Assembly: GCA_014526335.1 (NCBI GenBank)
Contig: JACTAT010000128.1
Coordinates: forward strand, 123,227 to 187,226
Reading direction: 5' to 3'
DNA length: 64,000 nt
DNA from: Chrysaora quinquecirrha
Taxonomy: Eukaryota; Cnidaria; Scyphozoa; Semaeostomeae; Pelagiidae
The notes below the pieces were generated by a model. The model worked only from the letters and a program-made list of their open reading frames with translations, searched no databases and had not been told where the DNA came from. Positions 34,477 to 45,800 of the stretch are shown here, piece after piece. The position numbers and the translations under genes were made by a program. How positions within the stretch are numbered: position 1 is the stretch's first letter; every line of letters begins with the position of its first letter.

Positions 34477-35634
34477 TTTCAAACTTTTTGTTAAGGGCAT
34501 TTGAAGTATTTGGAAGCTCTGTAAAGCCTTGTAGGCAGCAGGCGAGCGTATGTATATGGCAAGGGCTGAAATGAAATGTACATATGATCATATAACAGTG
34601 GCAGCAGTAAGGACTTTCATTTCCCCAGAGAATATCTAGGGATCATGACTACTTACCAATTCGATATGTAATCACTCTCCAACGATGACCATTTGATTTC
34701 TGTTTTCCTGAAAAAAATAAAGCCTTATTTAGCAAACAAGATAAATTATTCACTTGACATACCAAACTAATGGTTAAACAATTCGATATAAGTATATAAC
34801 TGCCTGGTGTGGCCCTCATGTAAAGTAGTTCACAGTAATATTAAACTGATACTTGAAAAATTTACTAACCATAGTTTACGAACTGATCTTTGTAAAACTG
34901 CCCCCTGTCAATGGTGTCCCTGTTCCAATTTTCTCTGACAACATCAGTCAACTCTGGACTGTTTTCAAGTGCATTGTTGCACAGTAATGTTTGTAGATCA
35001 TTCACAGCATTTCTATTAATCCATCGACAACTTTCTACATTTCATCATGGTGTTTGTCATCCAATTTAATCTTAAAATCGATTAGTTTTTCCTCATACTG
35101 TTTTACCTTGCATTGTAAATAAACTCTCTTCCAAGAATTTGTTAACAGGCGTCTCTGCCTGCGCTTTTGGCATCAGCTTTGTAATAGGAAAATTGGATGA
35201 TGCTCTTAGGCGTTTCTGCTTTAATTCACCACCTTCTCTTGCACTCTTTGCATTCATTCTCCTGACATAGCAAAAGAAGTATTTGTATTCACTGCAAGTT
35301 GCCCCTTGAAGCCTTTGGACTTTACTCAAATTCTTTGAAGATTTGAACCACACCTGACATTTCCTTGACGTCACTCAAAAAGGAAATTTGAGTTCATTTC
35401 TGTTCTTTATTTCAAAATGAATATCTTTAGAGATGTCTTTGAAATCACCAGGACTCATTCCAATGCAAAGGTAGTGGTTATGGTCCAGTAAACCAATAAG
35501 TGTATCAAGATTATCCACATTAACATTACCTCTATCATATACTTCTGTCTCCCACTGTGGATGGTGAAGCACTTCAAATAAGCCCAGCTCATCAACAATA
35601 GCACGAGCAGAGTGCATGGAGCCTCCCTTTGTTA

Positions 35635-35660
35635 TGTCCTGCCAGTGGCGGCTTGGAGGG
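35635..35660 (+). repeat. hAT left target duplication and terminal inverted repeat
   Basis: TGTCCTGC at 35635-35642 is the 8-bp duplication. The element begins CAGTGGCGGCTTGG at 35643. Confidence 0.9.
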
Positions 35661-38600
35661 GTATTAAAGGTATTAGTCTAATACCTCTTTTTGGAAAGAA
35701 GGTTGAATTTTTTTCGTTTGTAAATTACTTTCTTCAAAGTTTAATCAGTTACATTGGGCTGTTTTCACATCAGATGAAAACCATCGACGTAATCCCGTAC
35801 CGAATGTATGAAACAACAAAGAAAAAACCATTAAAGACCTATATTTGGGTTTTCATTATTTGAAGATAATCCACTCTAATCACTATTGACATAATTTCAA
35901 CAAACTTTTCAATGAGCCTTTCAGTGAAGCACGCGGTATTAGCCTTATCATATTAATACACGCGACAAGGAATTGTTTTGTCTAGCGTGGCCTATGTGAC
36001 GTAAAACTCTTTGTGTCCTTTGGCTATAAGAATAGACAAGGGCCTAGACGGTATCAGTTTTTCATTTCTAGTACCTTGACGGCCACTATGAACGTTAGTA
36101 TAATCTCTTCTCAGTTAAAAATGAATTGGATAATTGAAGAAGGCTATCGCTGGGGTGTATCTCACATATTTTCACTGCTTTCATCTCAACGAAGCTTGAC
36201 TCATGAACAACGCCTTCGTTTCAAGAAAGTTGGGAGACCTGTACCTAAGGTTACATTCAAGAATCGATCTTCTGATACTGTCTATCAGACATTTTCATGG
36301 ATTTTCGGTAATCCTGAAAAAACACTTATTTTTGCTGGCCGTGCCTTGTTATGGGTGATTTATCTACGGTAAGTGTTTTACAGTTTAATTCTATTTTTTA
36401 CAGTTTTCTATTAGAAAGGCTATTTGACCTTATTTGAAGGAATGGTATTAAAACCTTTGAGCTAATACTGTGGGGTTTATAATCTAAGGCTTGTGGCCGC
36501 TTTGAATGTTTAAAAAGACGGGGCCCTGAGCTCTCGCTTTGGGCTCCCTGGTGAAGTAAAAATTTGTGTATTAGGGATTTAGAGCTAATACCTTGGGGCT
36601 CTCGAAGGGGCCAACAACCGTTTAGATTAAAATTGCGGAGGTAAAAGTTTGCTTGGAGATCTAACCTAGCCTCAGCCCACATCCGTTGACGAATCTTGGG
36701 GTGAAAAATCACAGAAGCGCAATATGTAGTGCATCTCAAACACCATCTCTTTTCATTGCATTATATATCAAGTTCTTAATTCCAACTTTAATCATATATC
36801 TTTGTCCTTTTTTAACAGACCAGCAACGTGTTTGTACAAGAGGAGGGTTACTCCTCGTCTGGATCAAATTTGTGGAGGCTGGCAAATAGTCATCAAGCTT
36901 CAAAAAAGCATGTCAATTGCCATTTAGCATATAGCCTGCTTGGTAATGTTGATGTTGGTTGTGCACTAGATGAAGCACAACAAAGAGAAGTTGATATGCA
37001 CAACATGAAGGCTTCTCGATATGCAAAGATCCTCCTGGGCCACATAGATGTTGCTATTTTTCTTTCGGCACAGGGTCTTGCTTTTCGGGGCCACGATGAG
37101 TCAAAATGTCTTCTAACAGAGGAAATTTTATCGAGCTGCTTGATCTTCTTGGCTGCTACAGTGCTGATCTCAGGTCATTCCTTGATGAAGAACGAACAAC
37201 CTACACATCTCGAGCCTCAAAATGAATTGATTGAGTGTATATATTTAGAAGTCAGGGAAGAAATCCAGAAAAGAAATGATGGTTCTCAAACCCAGCGATG
37301 TGAGTAACGTGGAGCAAGCTGCAGTCTCTGTTTTTGCACGATGGGAAGATAGAGGAGCATTTGCTTGGCATGGTTGATGCATCGCAAGATACATCAGCAG
37401 ATGCTCTGACAAAGATAATGGTCGAGACTCTTGCTTCCTTCAAAATAACCCCGGAGAATTCAGCTACAAAGCTTATTGGACGGTCGTATGATGGTGCAGC
37501 AACAATGATTGGAGAGTTTCGAGGGGTTCAAAGGCAAATGCAAGAACATTTCCTGTATGCCTACTATAACCATTGTGTGGCTCACAGAATGTCTTTGTGT
37601 GCATCCCAGTCGGCAAATAAAGTGCCGAAAGTTGCAGAATTTTTTAGTACAATGGACAGAATAGTAGCTTTCTTTCAGGCAAGTCTAAAACGTACTGCTC
37701 AGCTTGGTCGCAACTGGCCAAAGCCAGGAGATACAAGATGGCTTTCTCGTGACACGGCTGTTACAGTGGTCAACACATGGTACAAGACCATTGGTTCTGC
37801 CTTGTTTGAAATTGCCAATGATAACAGCCAGAAAGCAGATGTACCAGCAACTGCAAGAGGACTTTGCCTGAAAATTCAGCAAATTGAATTTGTTTATCTA
37901 CTTAAACTTTATCAAAAATTGTTTGACCACTGCACATCAATTATAACTATCATTCAGAAGCCGTTGTTTGATGCTGTGCAGCTTGAATCCATGCTTGCTG
38001 ATTTTCAAAGCTGGTTGAGTTCAGTCAATTTAGCACAAATTTGGGAAGATGCTGTGGCCATGGATCCTTCTTTTCCGGTGCTTTGTTCCAGACAAGGATG
38101 GAGAGGTATTGAAGCCGGACTTGATGGCTCTAACAGCAACTGGAAGCAGTCGTTAGCAGATGTAGCAGCTACAGTCATGAAAACATTTTCAAAGCAGCTA
38201 CACTGGAGATTTGAGAACATCCAGAAATTCAAATGGATAAAACAGGCACATCCAGCAAAGTTTGAAGAAGGCAATAAAGCATCAGCCAGTGACCAAAGGG
38301 GACTTATAAGTGACCTGCATAAGCTGTATCCCTTTGCTGTACCGGATACAGTAGCACTTGAACATAATTTAAGTGTTCTGAGATATCGGTACTTTTGGAG
38401 AAAATAGTTCATGAGAGGGACTCCTTAGTAAGGAAGAAGAAGAAAAGACGGAGAAAATTACAAGAATCGACGGAGGAAGATATCAACGACAGGGCCGATC
38501 CCGAAGATTTAGACGAATTTGAACTTCAGGAAAAGGATATTGAGGTCGATCATGTGAAGGAAGGGAAAGCTAGTCTCCAAGATTTGCTAGCAGTCATCAG

Positions 38601-39238
38601 AGCAGCAGAATTACAAGAAGCATTACCCGAAGCATTCCGAATAATCGAACTTGCTGTTGCAACACCGTTAACAAGCGTTCACTGTGAGCGTGTTTTCAGT
38701 CGATTAAAGCGAATTTTATCGCCAGCAAGGTCTACCATGACACAGAAAAGAAAAGAGATGCTCGTTTTTTTGCAAGTAGAACATAAAACACTCCGCTTTC
38801 TTGCAAAGAAAACGTCATTCAAAGAGAGCATTGTAAATAGATTTAAATCTTATAATCGCCGTAGATTTGAGCGTTTTTCTAGAAAGCAAAAAAGCCTAGC
38901 TTCTTTTTCATAATAACAATGCTTTTCGTTTACTTGTTTATGTAATTCTATATTTTGTTAGTTATATTTCAGAACAGTTAACATTTTTCTAATAATTTTG
39001 AAATAAGAATACTGTATGTAATCAATTTCGATCAATTTGATATAACGTTGTTAACATTGTAATTTTGCAGTGTTCTATGCCTTAAGATTATTCGAGATAT
39101 CGAAACTTTCCAGGGCTTCACCCTGGTACCCACTTGGGCGGCTAGCAGCGCCCCCCAAGACCCCCAGCTGTCAGTAGAGGACCTTATTACATAATTTTTT
39201 TTCTAATACCACTTTACTTTGGGTCCCAGCCGCCACTG
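35643..39238 (+). mobile_element. hAT transposon, 3,596 bp, inserted in the P-type gene
   Basis: The ends are CAGTGGCGGCT...AGCCGCCACTG, flanked by a perfect 8-bp duplication TGTCCTGC (35635-35642 and 39239-39246), exactly what hAT elements make. Removing it rejoins the P-type reading frame (FPDWQD to ITKGGSMHS). The plus-strand interior encodes a hAT transposase in two exons. Only a few frame disruptions are seen, so it is younger than the other DNA transposons around it. Confidence 0.92.
36013..38913 (+). pseudogene. hAT transposase of the 35643-39238 element
   Basis: Exon 1 (36013-36368) ends at a GTAAGT donor. The likely intron is 36369-36818, closed by TTTTTTAACAG. Exon 2 encodes SNLWRLANSHQASKKHVNCHL, DEAQQREVDMHN and LSAQGLAFRGHDES. 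One frame then runs 37334-38407: DASQDTSADALTKI, RSYDGAATMIGEFRGVQ, YYNHCVAHRMSLCAS and GDTRWLSRD (RNase H-like core with insertion domain). After a shift near 38400 the hATC domain follows: ELAVATPLTSVHCERVFSRLKRIL (about 38648-38719), to the stop at 38911-38913. Shifts near 37110, 37310 and 38400 suggest recent inactivation, unless they are assembly errors. Confidence 0.8.
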
Positions 39239-39246
39239 TGTCCTGC
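39225..39246 (-). repeat. hAT right terminal inverted repeat and target duplication
   Basis: AGCCGCCACTG ends at 39238 and TGTCCTGC follows at 39239-39246, identical to the left duplication. Confidence 0.9.
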
Positions 39247-39674
39247 CAATCAGGAAATGGTCTCTTTAGTTCTAAATAAGTCTTTCCATTATCTAATATT
39301 AATTCCGTTGCAACAACATCTTGCAACTTTTTGCCCTTCAACACATGAGGAATGTGTTGAAAAATAGGAATATAGGGCCTAGCCTCAATGTTCTTCATCA
39401 GAGGCTGCTGCTGCTCTCCTCCTGTTACAGTAGTAGGGCTTTTTACTGTTGTTGTGCTTGCGTCTTCTTACCTGTCCCTTGCTGCTTGTGTGGTTCTGCT
39501 CTTTAGTTTTTCCAACAACTTTTTTCGGACCCTTAGCGATATGCACCGTGATGCCTGAGTTTCACAATTGTCATAGCTTCCATCTTGACCGTCTATTTTA
39601 CTTGTAGTCAAATTTTTGTGGTTGGACCCCCTGATTTGCTCTTGGTTGGCCAAGTTAAGTCTGGCACAAGTCAA
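39239..39674 (-). pseudogene. P-type transposase gene, upstream part (before hAT insertion)
   Basis: Minus-strand frames 39674-39468 and 39398-39247 encode a basic stretch (RVRKKLLEKLKSRTTQ) followed by RPYIPIFQHIPHVLKGKKLQDVV and TYLELKRPFPDWQD, where the hAT element cuts in. The continuation ITKGGSMHSARAIVDE at 35642 fits without loss once one target copy is removed. A THAP or other DNA-binding domain would be expected further upstream (39680-39900), but I cannot recognise one. Confidence 0.6.
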
Positions 39675-39920
39675 GCAGTATCCGGGACATCACGACAAAA
39701 ATAGAACTGCGCGAAAGATGCGCCATTTAATATCGTCACTTTGCTTAGGATTTACCCAACACAATGCCTCAAATTTTTCGCTATTCAATTGCTCGGACCA
39801 GCAGCTAACAATGAAGAAACAATACAAGATTTAGCTAGTTTTGTTCTCCATTGTTCAGGGAATATGATGATGTAATTGGATTCCCAAACGAGGCAGGAAA
39901 GCAAGGCAGAATGGCCGCTG

Positions 39921-41210
39921 CAATAGTGAGTAAACCGGGTCAGAAAATTAGACTATCTTAGCCCTCTTATTTTATCTTGCTCTAATGAATTAGCAGCACC
40001 TGTCATGTTCTTGGTAAATAAGAGTTCGGAAACTGGAACCTTTCCAACATGCGAGAAAACTTCAAGGATAACAAAATTATACAAATCTGGTGATTGTTCA
40101 AACATAGACAACTACCGACCGATTTCTGTGCTGAACGTGCTTTCTAAAGTCATTGAACGAATTGTCTACGACCAGTTAATTGAATACCTAGAAAGTAGTG
40201 ACCTGTTGAGTGAGTACCATTTCGGTTTAAGACGGAAAAGGTTCACCAATGATGCAGTTGTAACGCTTGTTGATGATATAATATAATATGGATAAAAGGA
40301 AAACTACCGGAACGCTATTTATGGATTTGAGAAAGGCTTTTGATACCGTTAATCATAGCTGTCTTCTCCAGAAATTTCCTTTCTATGGTATCACTTGCAC
40401 CGAAATTGAATGGCTAAGCAGTTACCTTTTCAACCCTGGTCAAACAGTTCTCATCGACAGTGTACTCTCAGACCATGAAAAAGTGAAGCATGGTGTACCT
40501 CAAGGCTCAATCCTTGATCCGTTACTCTTTATCCTTCTAATCAATGACCTTCCATGCCAACTGAATTACTGTCGAGTGTTGATGTATGCTGATGACAAAG
40601 TCCTCTATTTCTCAAGCAAGTCGCTACCTGAAATTGAACGTTGTATAAAGTCTGATGCAAACACCATACATGATTTGATGAAAGAGAACTGTTTAATTCT
40701 TAACCCCAAAGAGGGCAAGACATAATTTGTCACTTTTGCTTCCAGAAAACCAAGTGCTTCTGTAAATATTGTGATTGTTTACAATCATATAAACCAACCA
40801 GACACGTACGAATATCTTGGGATTAAACTTGATACTCATCTAAACATGAACTACCATCTTCAAAGAACTTATAAACGCATTAGCTCCCGAATCAAGCTAT
40901 TGAAGAAAATTCGCCACAAAATATCACCACACATTGCTGAAACTATATTCAGTACAATGATTCATCCTTTGTTTTTTTATTGTTACCAGATATTTGATGC
41001 AGTGAATAATGCTTGGATAGGAAAATTCGAATCCTTGCTGACAAGCTAAACAAGTTAGAAAAAAGTGATAAGAAATGGTCAACGTTTGTCGGTCAACAAA
41101 AAAGAAAAGTAGCTCTTGATGTGTTCAAAGCTGTCAATGAAATAACAGTTAATGACAAATACAAACGGATCAATCACAAAATTTATACAAGTAGACAGGT
41201 TTTTTCTTGA
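39921..41210 (+). pseudogene. L2-like LINE, 3' half: reverse transcriptase
   Basis: From about 39951: LDYLSPLILSCSNELAAPV, TGTFPTCEKTSRITKLYKSGD, NYRPISVLNVLSKVIER, then a stop at about 40284-40286. 40288-40725: LFMDLRKAFDTVNHSCLL, KHGVPQGSILDPLLFILLINDLP and YADD at 40585-40596. Then TYEYLGIKLDTHLNM and KIRHKISPHIAETIFSTMIHPLFFY, and a shifted tail to 41210 (helical KLNKLEKSDKKW). Motif order is that of the L2/CR1-like group. Several stops make it inactive. It complements the endonuclease half at 28780-30045 on the same strand, with about 100 codons of linker missing between them. Confidence 0.72.
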
Positions 41211-42690
41211 AAAAACTGGCTCAAAGCTTAACCTCAAATTTTATTTCATATTTTGACTAAATCGACCATGGAGATTTCAAATCCGAAATGGGCCAAAAAA
41301 ATTTTGACTGGAAGTTGACTTTCTTGCTTACGTCATCAACATAGGAAAAATGTACTTTGAACCACTATAAAACTTTGTTGGTACAAATTATGGCAAAACT
41401 AACTTGATATATGAGCTCTACACAGTCAGAGCTTTCGAATGATATATAATTTTTTTGATTTTACTAAATTTAAAATTTTTGAATATGACGTCATCTATAT
41501 TTGGTGACGTCATCATTGTCTTGAAAACAGGCAGAACAACAAGGAAAGATGACTTAGAATGAACTTTTGAACGGATTTATATGTATTTCTGGGTGCTTAA
41601 TTCAAAAAGTTATGTCCAGATGCTTGAAAATTCCAGGAAAAGTGAATTACCAGCATGACTGGCACAGTAGATGTGAACTGAATCTAACAGGCTCTGTGAT
41701 TGGTTACTTCAACGAGAGGGAGATGCCCACGGTCGCCGAGGTATCAAGCGTTCTCATTGGCTGCTGCTGGGAATCTCTAGATATCCAACCAATAGTAGGC
41801 CAGAGTCCATGGTCTGGCCACTGATCAGAGGGTCTGGCAGACACAGCGTACGGGTAATGGCGGACGGCCGTTATTAGGTTAGGCCGTTGTTGTCAGGACT
41901 CCGTCGAGAATCGAGATCGTATGTTTCGTTCAGATTTAATTCCTAACGAAATCAAAGTTGAAAAAAGGAAATATAAGTTGTAAAACCTGAAACGTGCTCC
42001 AGAAAACAAGGCACAAGGCAAATCAAAACAAACACCGATAGCGAAGACGTAAAAAATGAAAACTTACGGGAAGAATAAGCCTGAAAATATTTGTATCAAG
42101 TTATATTGTGTAGGACTGCACATAAAATCAAAGTCAATCAACTTTGTGGGAAGCATGCAGGCCTTTAGGCCGGACGAGCCGACCAATGGGAACGGAAGTA
42201 GCAATCTTTTATATACTGTCGACAATGACAACTGAAATACGCCTGTTCATTGGTTTTTGCATAAAAGAAAGGCATTTCATTATCAATGTAATTATGTGGA
42301 AGAAGAAGGAAGAAAAATTAACCATGGGATTTTTTACCTGAAAACTCGATTTGTTTTCTTGAAGGATACACTTTGATGAACGGCAAAACTAACGTTTGTG
42401 GTTTAGATTTATCTTATATACGATGAAACAAATGAATTTCAATTACTAGATACAACGATATGCTAAGAGCTACACAATTCCTATAATAGTTCGCACAATA
42501 ATTCAAACATACGCATATTTCTTAGTCTCGTGATTCAAGCAAGCAACATTTAAATCAAGTTGGTCTTTTACTAAAAACTTCTAAATTCATTTGGCCGCGC
42601 GTTTGGCTTCTTTCCGGTGCTCAGTCATAACAGATGCTTTCTAAAGAAAACTATGCAAAATGAAATCTGCGGAAACTCAATAATTCTTTT
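41211..42690. other. Spacer with paired TGACGTCA palindromes
   Basis: No gene recognised. Two perfect CRE-type palindromes TGACGTCA lie 19 bp apart (41486-41493 and 41505-41512). TACGTCATC occurs at about 41333. The region may be LINE 3' sequence followed by unique DNA. Confidence 0.4.
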
Positions 42691-42694
42691 ATGA

Positions 42695-43041
42695 ATGATG
42701 CTTAAAAGGACGAGAAGGTGTCAAAGAAATGACGTCTCAACTAGCACGCAGCCAAGGCTACGTCAAAACAACTTTACTCATAACGTAGCGAAAAATATCT
42801 CTAAGATTATGTTGAGGGCACAGCCCTGCCCCCGCTGCTCCCGTAGCATTAGGACAGGGAGGGGGGCAGGTGCTCCCGCTGCCCCTGTGCTTCCGGTGCC
42901 CCTGACTGCCAACATGGAAAGCTTATCAAACCAACACCAACAACTTCAATGGGTCGCAGGCCGTAGATTAAGCGAAAACGGTGTTCTGCCCACATTGTGG
43001 GCAGAGACAGTTTGCAAAATTCTGCTCTATCTGTGGTAAAT
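42695..43041 (+). pseudogene. Proline-rich fragment with C-terminal zinc ribbon
   Basis: One frame gives a Pro/Ala-rich stretch (GAPAAPVLPVPL) and NQHQQLQWVAGRRLS. The next frame, from about 42975, gives KTVFCPHCGQRQFAKFCSICGK and a stop: a double CxxC zinc ribbon ending the protein. A single-base shift around 42970 would join them. Local GC is much higher than in the neighbours (42820-42910). The parent family is not recognised; it may be the tail of a TE protein. Confidence 0.35.
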
Positions 43042-43184
43042 AAAGGTTGGTTTTTTTATGGTGGAAGAGCATAGCCATTTGCTAGAATAGCCATGTACAG
43101 CTCGTACAGTTCAATCTTAGTGGTTCTAGGCCCTTATTCAGATCTATATATAAAAGTAAATCGACCATGAAAGGAATATCGATA

Positions 43185-44543
43185 CAGTCATGTGCATAAG
43201 TTTTAGGACCACCTGTCATTTTTCCTTCTTTTTTCTGACAACTTCAAAATTATGCAATATGTCTAAAAGAAAGAAATTCACATCCCCATACTAATATTCT
43301 ATGTAACTTTGGACTTATATGAAGCAAAAAAATGTAACACAGCCAGAAAATTTTTTGACTTTCCATTTTCACAGGGTCTTTTCCTTGAATTGACTGTTTG
43401 CAATTATAGGTAAAAGTGCCTCATTAACTTACGTTCAGCGTGGTCAAATTGTTTCTGTATGCGAGTAATGTTTGTTGTTGTCAATGTGGGGTGTTGCTGA
43501 TGTTCTGGTGCATCCCTTTTATCACAGTCAGAAAAGCCCTGTGTTTTATAGAAAGTGATTTGACCATGATGAACTTCAGTCACTAAGGGCCTTTGCACAC
43601 TAGACCTAAAATTCTGCCAAAATTCTACCAAATAGTGGGGCGCATTTGCTAATTATTCAGTTCTGACCATAAATTCCTGATGCGCTGAAATAGCCTCTGT
43701 CAATGATTTCGACTTCGGATGACAGATTTGATAGCGTTCACTGTAATGTTGGAAAAGAATTCTTTCTTTCTTTCACCCTCAATGCACCATCAACTTGAAT
43801 TATATTGATTTTGAAATGGCCTGTTTTCGGCATTTAGTGAATGACATGAATTAAATTTAAGAATCTGAGTTCTCTGACTTTAGCTCTTCAGAATATTGTT
43901 GAATAAAGAACCTTGATGCCGCTTTTTGCATTTGTAAAAGTGATAGTCTAACATATGCAGATAATACCAACATCATTCTTTGCATTCTGCCCTGGCCGCT
44001 TTGCTCCAGCAAATAGAAAACGATCTTAAAAAAGCATGAAAAACTCTTCATCCGACATCTTGTTTCGAGAAGGAAGGAAAAAAGCAAGAAAATGTCGAGT
44101 CAGGTCAAGAAATTAATCCGTGATGACATTTGGCAGAAATAAGGGCAGCTGGGAGCTGCCCATATTTAATTAGTCGGCCTGTTTCATCCTTACTAGAATT
44201 TATGGATAGCAGAAAATGCAAAAAAGTCCTTGCACACTAGGAAAAAAGGTGTTAATTTGTTAATCCTTACTAAAATTTGGAAAAGCATCTAGTGTGCAAA
44301 GGCCCTAAGGCCCTTTTACTCATGATTATAATAAGTCAGTTGAAACAAAAGACCTTGCTTACATGCCAATTCCTATAATTTCCTAGCTGCATTACATTGG
44401 TGTGCTTGATGTCAGTCGGAAATTACATAGAATACCAGTACAGGGATGTGAATTGGTTTCGTTTAGACATATTGCAGAATTTTGAAGTTGATGTGATAAA
44501 ATAGGAAAAATGACTGGTGGTCTTAAACTTATGCACATGACTT
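43185..44543. mobile_element. Non-autonomous Tc1/mariner-like element with ~120-bp inverted repeats
   Basis: The left end CAGTCATGTGCATAAGTTTT (43185, preceded by TA) continues with AGGACCACC for about 120 bp. The same text appears inverted at about 44420-44542 (...CTTATGCACATGACT). The arms agree at roughly 80-85%. CAGTxxTGTGCAxAAGTTTxxG is a typical Tc1-like terminus. The last base of the right end and its TA are altered. Without the nested 719-bp element it would be about 640 bp. No transposase is encoded. Confidence 0.78.
43587..44305. mobile_element. Harbinger-like non-autonomous element nested in the Tc1-like element
   Basis: Perfect 18-bp ends GGGCCTTTGCACACTAGA (43587) and its reverse complement (ending 44305), flanked by TAA on both sides (43584-43586 and 44306-44308). 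A 3-bp TWA duplication with GGGCCTTTGCACA-type ends is typical of PIF/Harbinger. Length is 719 bp with no coding capacity. An additional partial terminus (CCTTGCACACTAG) lies internally near 44229-44241. Confidence 0.85.
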
Positions 44544-44727
44544 TTGTTGATAAATAAGGCCATACAGTATTGAATTTAAGAAGAGGAATATCAATGTTCT
44601 ATTTCATTACTATCAATACAATAGGAATTTTCAAGCTTGATTCTATAAAACTAAAAATCTTCTACAACATTGCAAAAATTCATAGGTACCTTGAAGATGA
44701 GAATTTGAATTACGATGCTCAATATCT

Positions 44728-45800
44728 GTGTTCTGTATTTTAACAAGCATCCCAAAACCAGAATGTATTCAAAGCTTCTCTGACTTTAGGAAGGAGAAAA
44801 GAAGGGAATATAAAACATTAGTGCAGTCAATCTGTAGAAAGTCAGATCATAAAGATGAAGAAGAAGAAATTCAAATCTACATAGGACTAGTTGAGTGGCA
44901 TGAAAGAATAATGAAGTTAAAAGTCAAGAGAGGAAAACGTGTAGCCTTGGTTGTATCTAAGAAAGGTCCCCACTACCTGGTGAATGAAAAAGCAATTGAG
45001 AAATGGTCCTCTTATCACAGTGATGCTTATGGTGGTTTACAAGAATTTAATCTGTTACTGCCAAATTTCCAAGAAGCTCGATTTTTACCAGGGAAAGCTG
45101 CTGAGTTTTCACTTTAAAACGATAGAAGGAAGGGATAAGTGTTGACTACAAGAAAATAACTCTTCACCTATGCAAGAAATTGATTTTGATGAAACCTTAC
45201 AAGAGGTAACAAGTGACGATAAAGAGGCTAAAAGCTCATCTTAGAAAGATGCAGGGTCAACGCGTACAATGAAACCAACAAGCCAAGGGAAATAAGCAAC
45301 CCAGGCAATTACCCAGGTGCTATTGACGTTAAAAATGACTGGTTGGACAACCTGGTAAGTGGGGATATGACCAGAAACATTGATTTAGTTCCTTGCTGTT
45401 CTTTATCATCAAGTGTTGCAGAAAATGCTGCAGTTCCCACTTCATCTTATATTCCAACAACAGGACAGGCTTCATTATCCAATTCAAATGCAATATCATC
45501 TTCTTTGGTTTCTGCCTCACAAATGTCATAAATTGCTATCAGTAATAGGAAGACTTGGGAACAAAATGAAAACAAGAATTTTGCCTCAATCTTAGAGTGT
45601 TTCAAGAAGCAAGTAAAAACTTTTTTGTGGTGAGAAACAATGTCAGCTTGACAAGAATTTTAAATTTTGGGGAAAAGAAAGCAAAAAGTTCTCACTACAG
45701 AATGTTGTTGAATGAAGGTCAAGTTTGTGTGAGAGAGTGGTATAGACACTGGAGCTCCATCAAAAGAGTCTTAGCTTATGTGATTTAGGAGATAGGAAAC
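44728..45800 (+). pseudogene. G2E3/HECT-like TE-associated protein, decayed
   Basis: 44728-45117 encodes FSDFRKEKRREYKTL, IQIYIGLVEWHERIMKLKVKRGKRVALVVSKK, AIEKWSSYHSD and FLPGKAAEFSL. This is an N-terminal module I associate with G2E3-like HECT proteins that are highly multiplied in fish and invertebrate genomes. After a stop, VDYKKITLHLCKK (about 45143-45180) ends the module. A Ser-rich linker follows (45343-45531). At about 45600-45770, in alternating frames, FVVRNNVSLTRIL and ESGIDTGAPSKE resemble the start of a HECT domain (EGxDxGGPxREF). The catalytic Cys part is absent. The family assignment is tentative. Confidence 0.45.

Larger units (their letters stand above)
32110..35642 (-). pseudogene. 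P-type transposase gene, downstream part (after hAT insertion)
   Basis: On the minus strand it continues from the hAT target site: ITKGGSMHSARAIVDELGL (35636-35575), HHPQWETEVYDRGNVNVDNL, a Cys-containing segment down to 35093, an eroded stretch with a partial duplication, then 33727-33113: VPAEYILKFLWRDFTFSFDVIGPYF and GFKTSTVVCDGASSNLAAIK, a core block of P-element-like transposases, and IICPSHQ. About 32580-32110 gives TPGPRESAILTRNYLVACNKLFERG and GYTFFESWWESLN, the C-terminal part. Stops and shifts are frequent. The N-terminal part lies at 39247-39674. Family naming (P-element/THAP9-like) is by motif memory. Confidence 0.65.

Noticed and set aside
42986..43006. Perfect hairpin TCTGCCCACATTGTGGGCAGA, considered as a histone-type stem-loop or terminator
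   Set aside because: It coincides with codons of the zinc ribbon (CPHCG), lacks the histone stem-loop consensus, and no histone gene is near.
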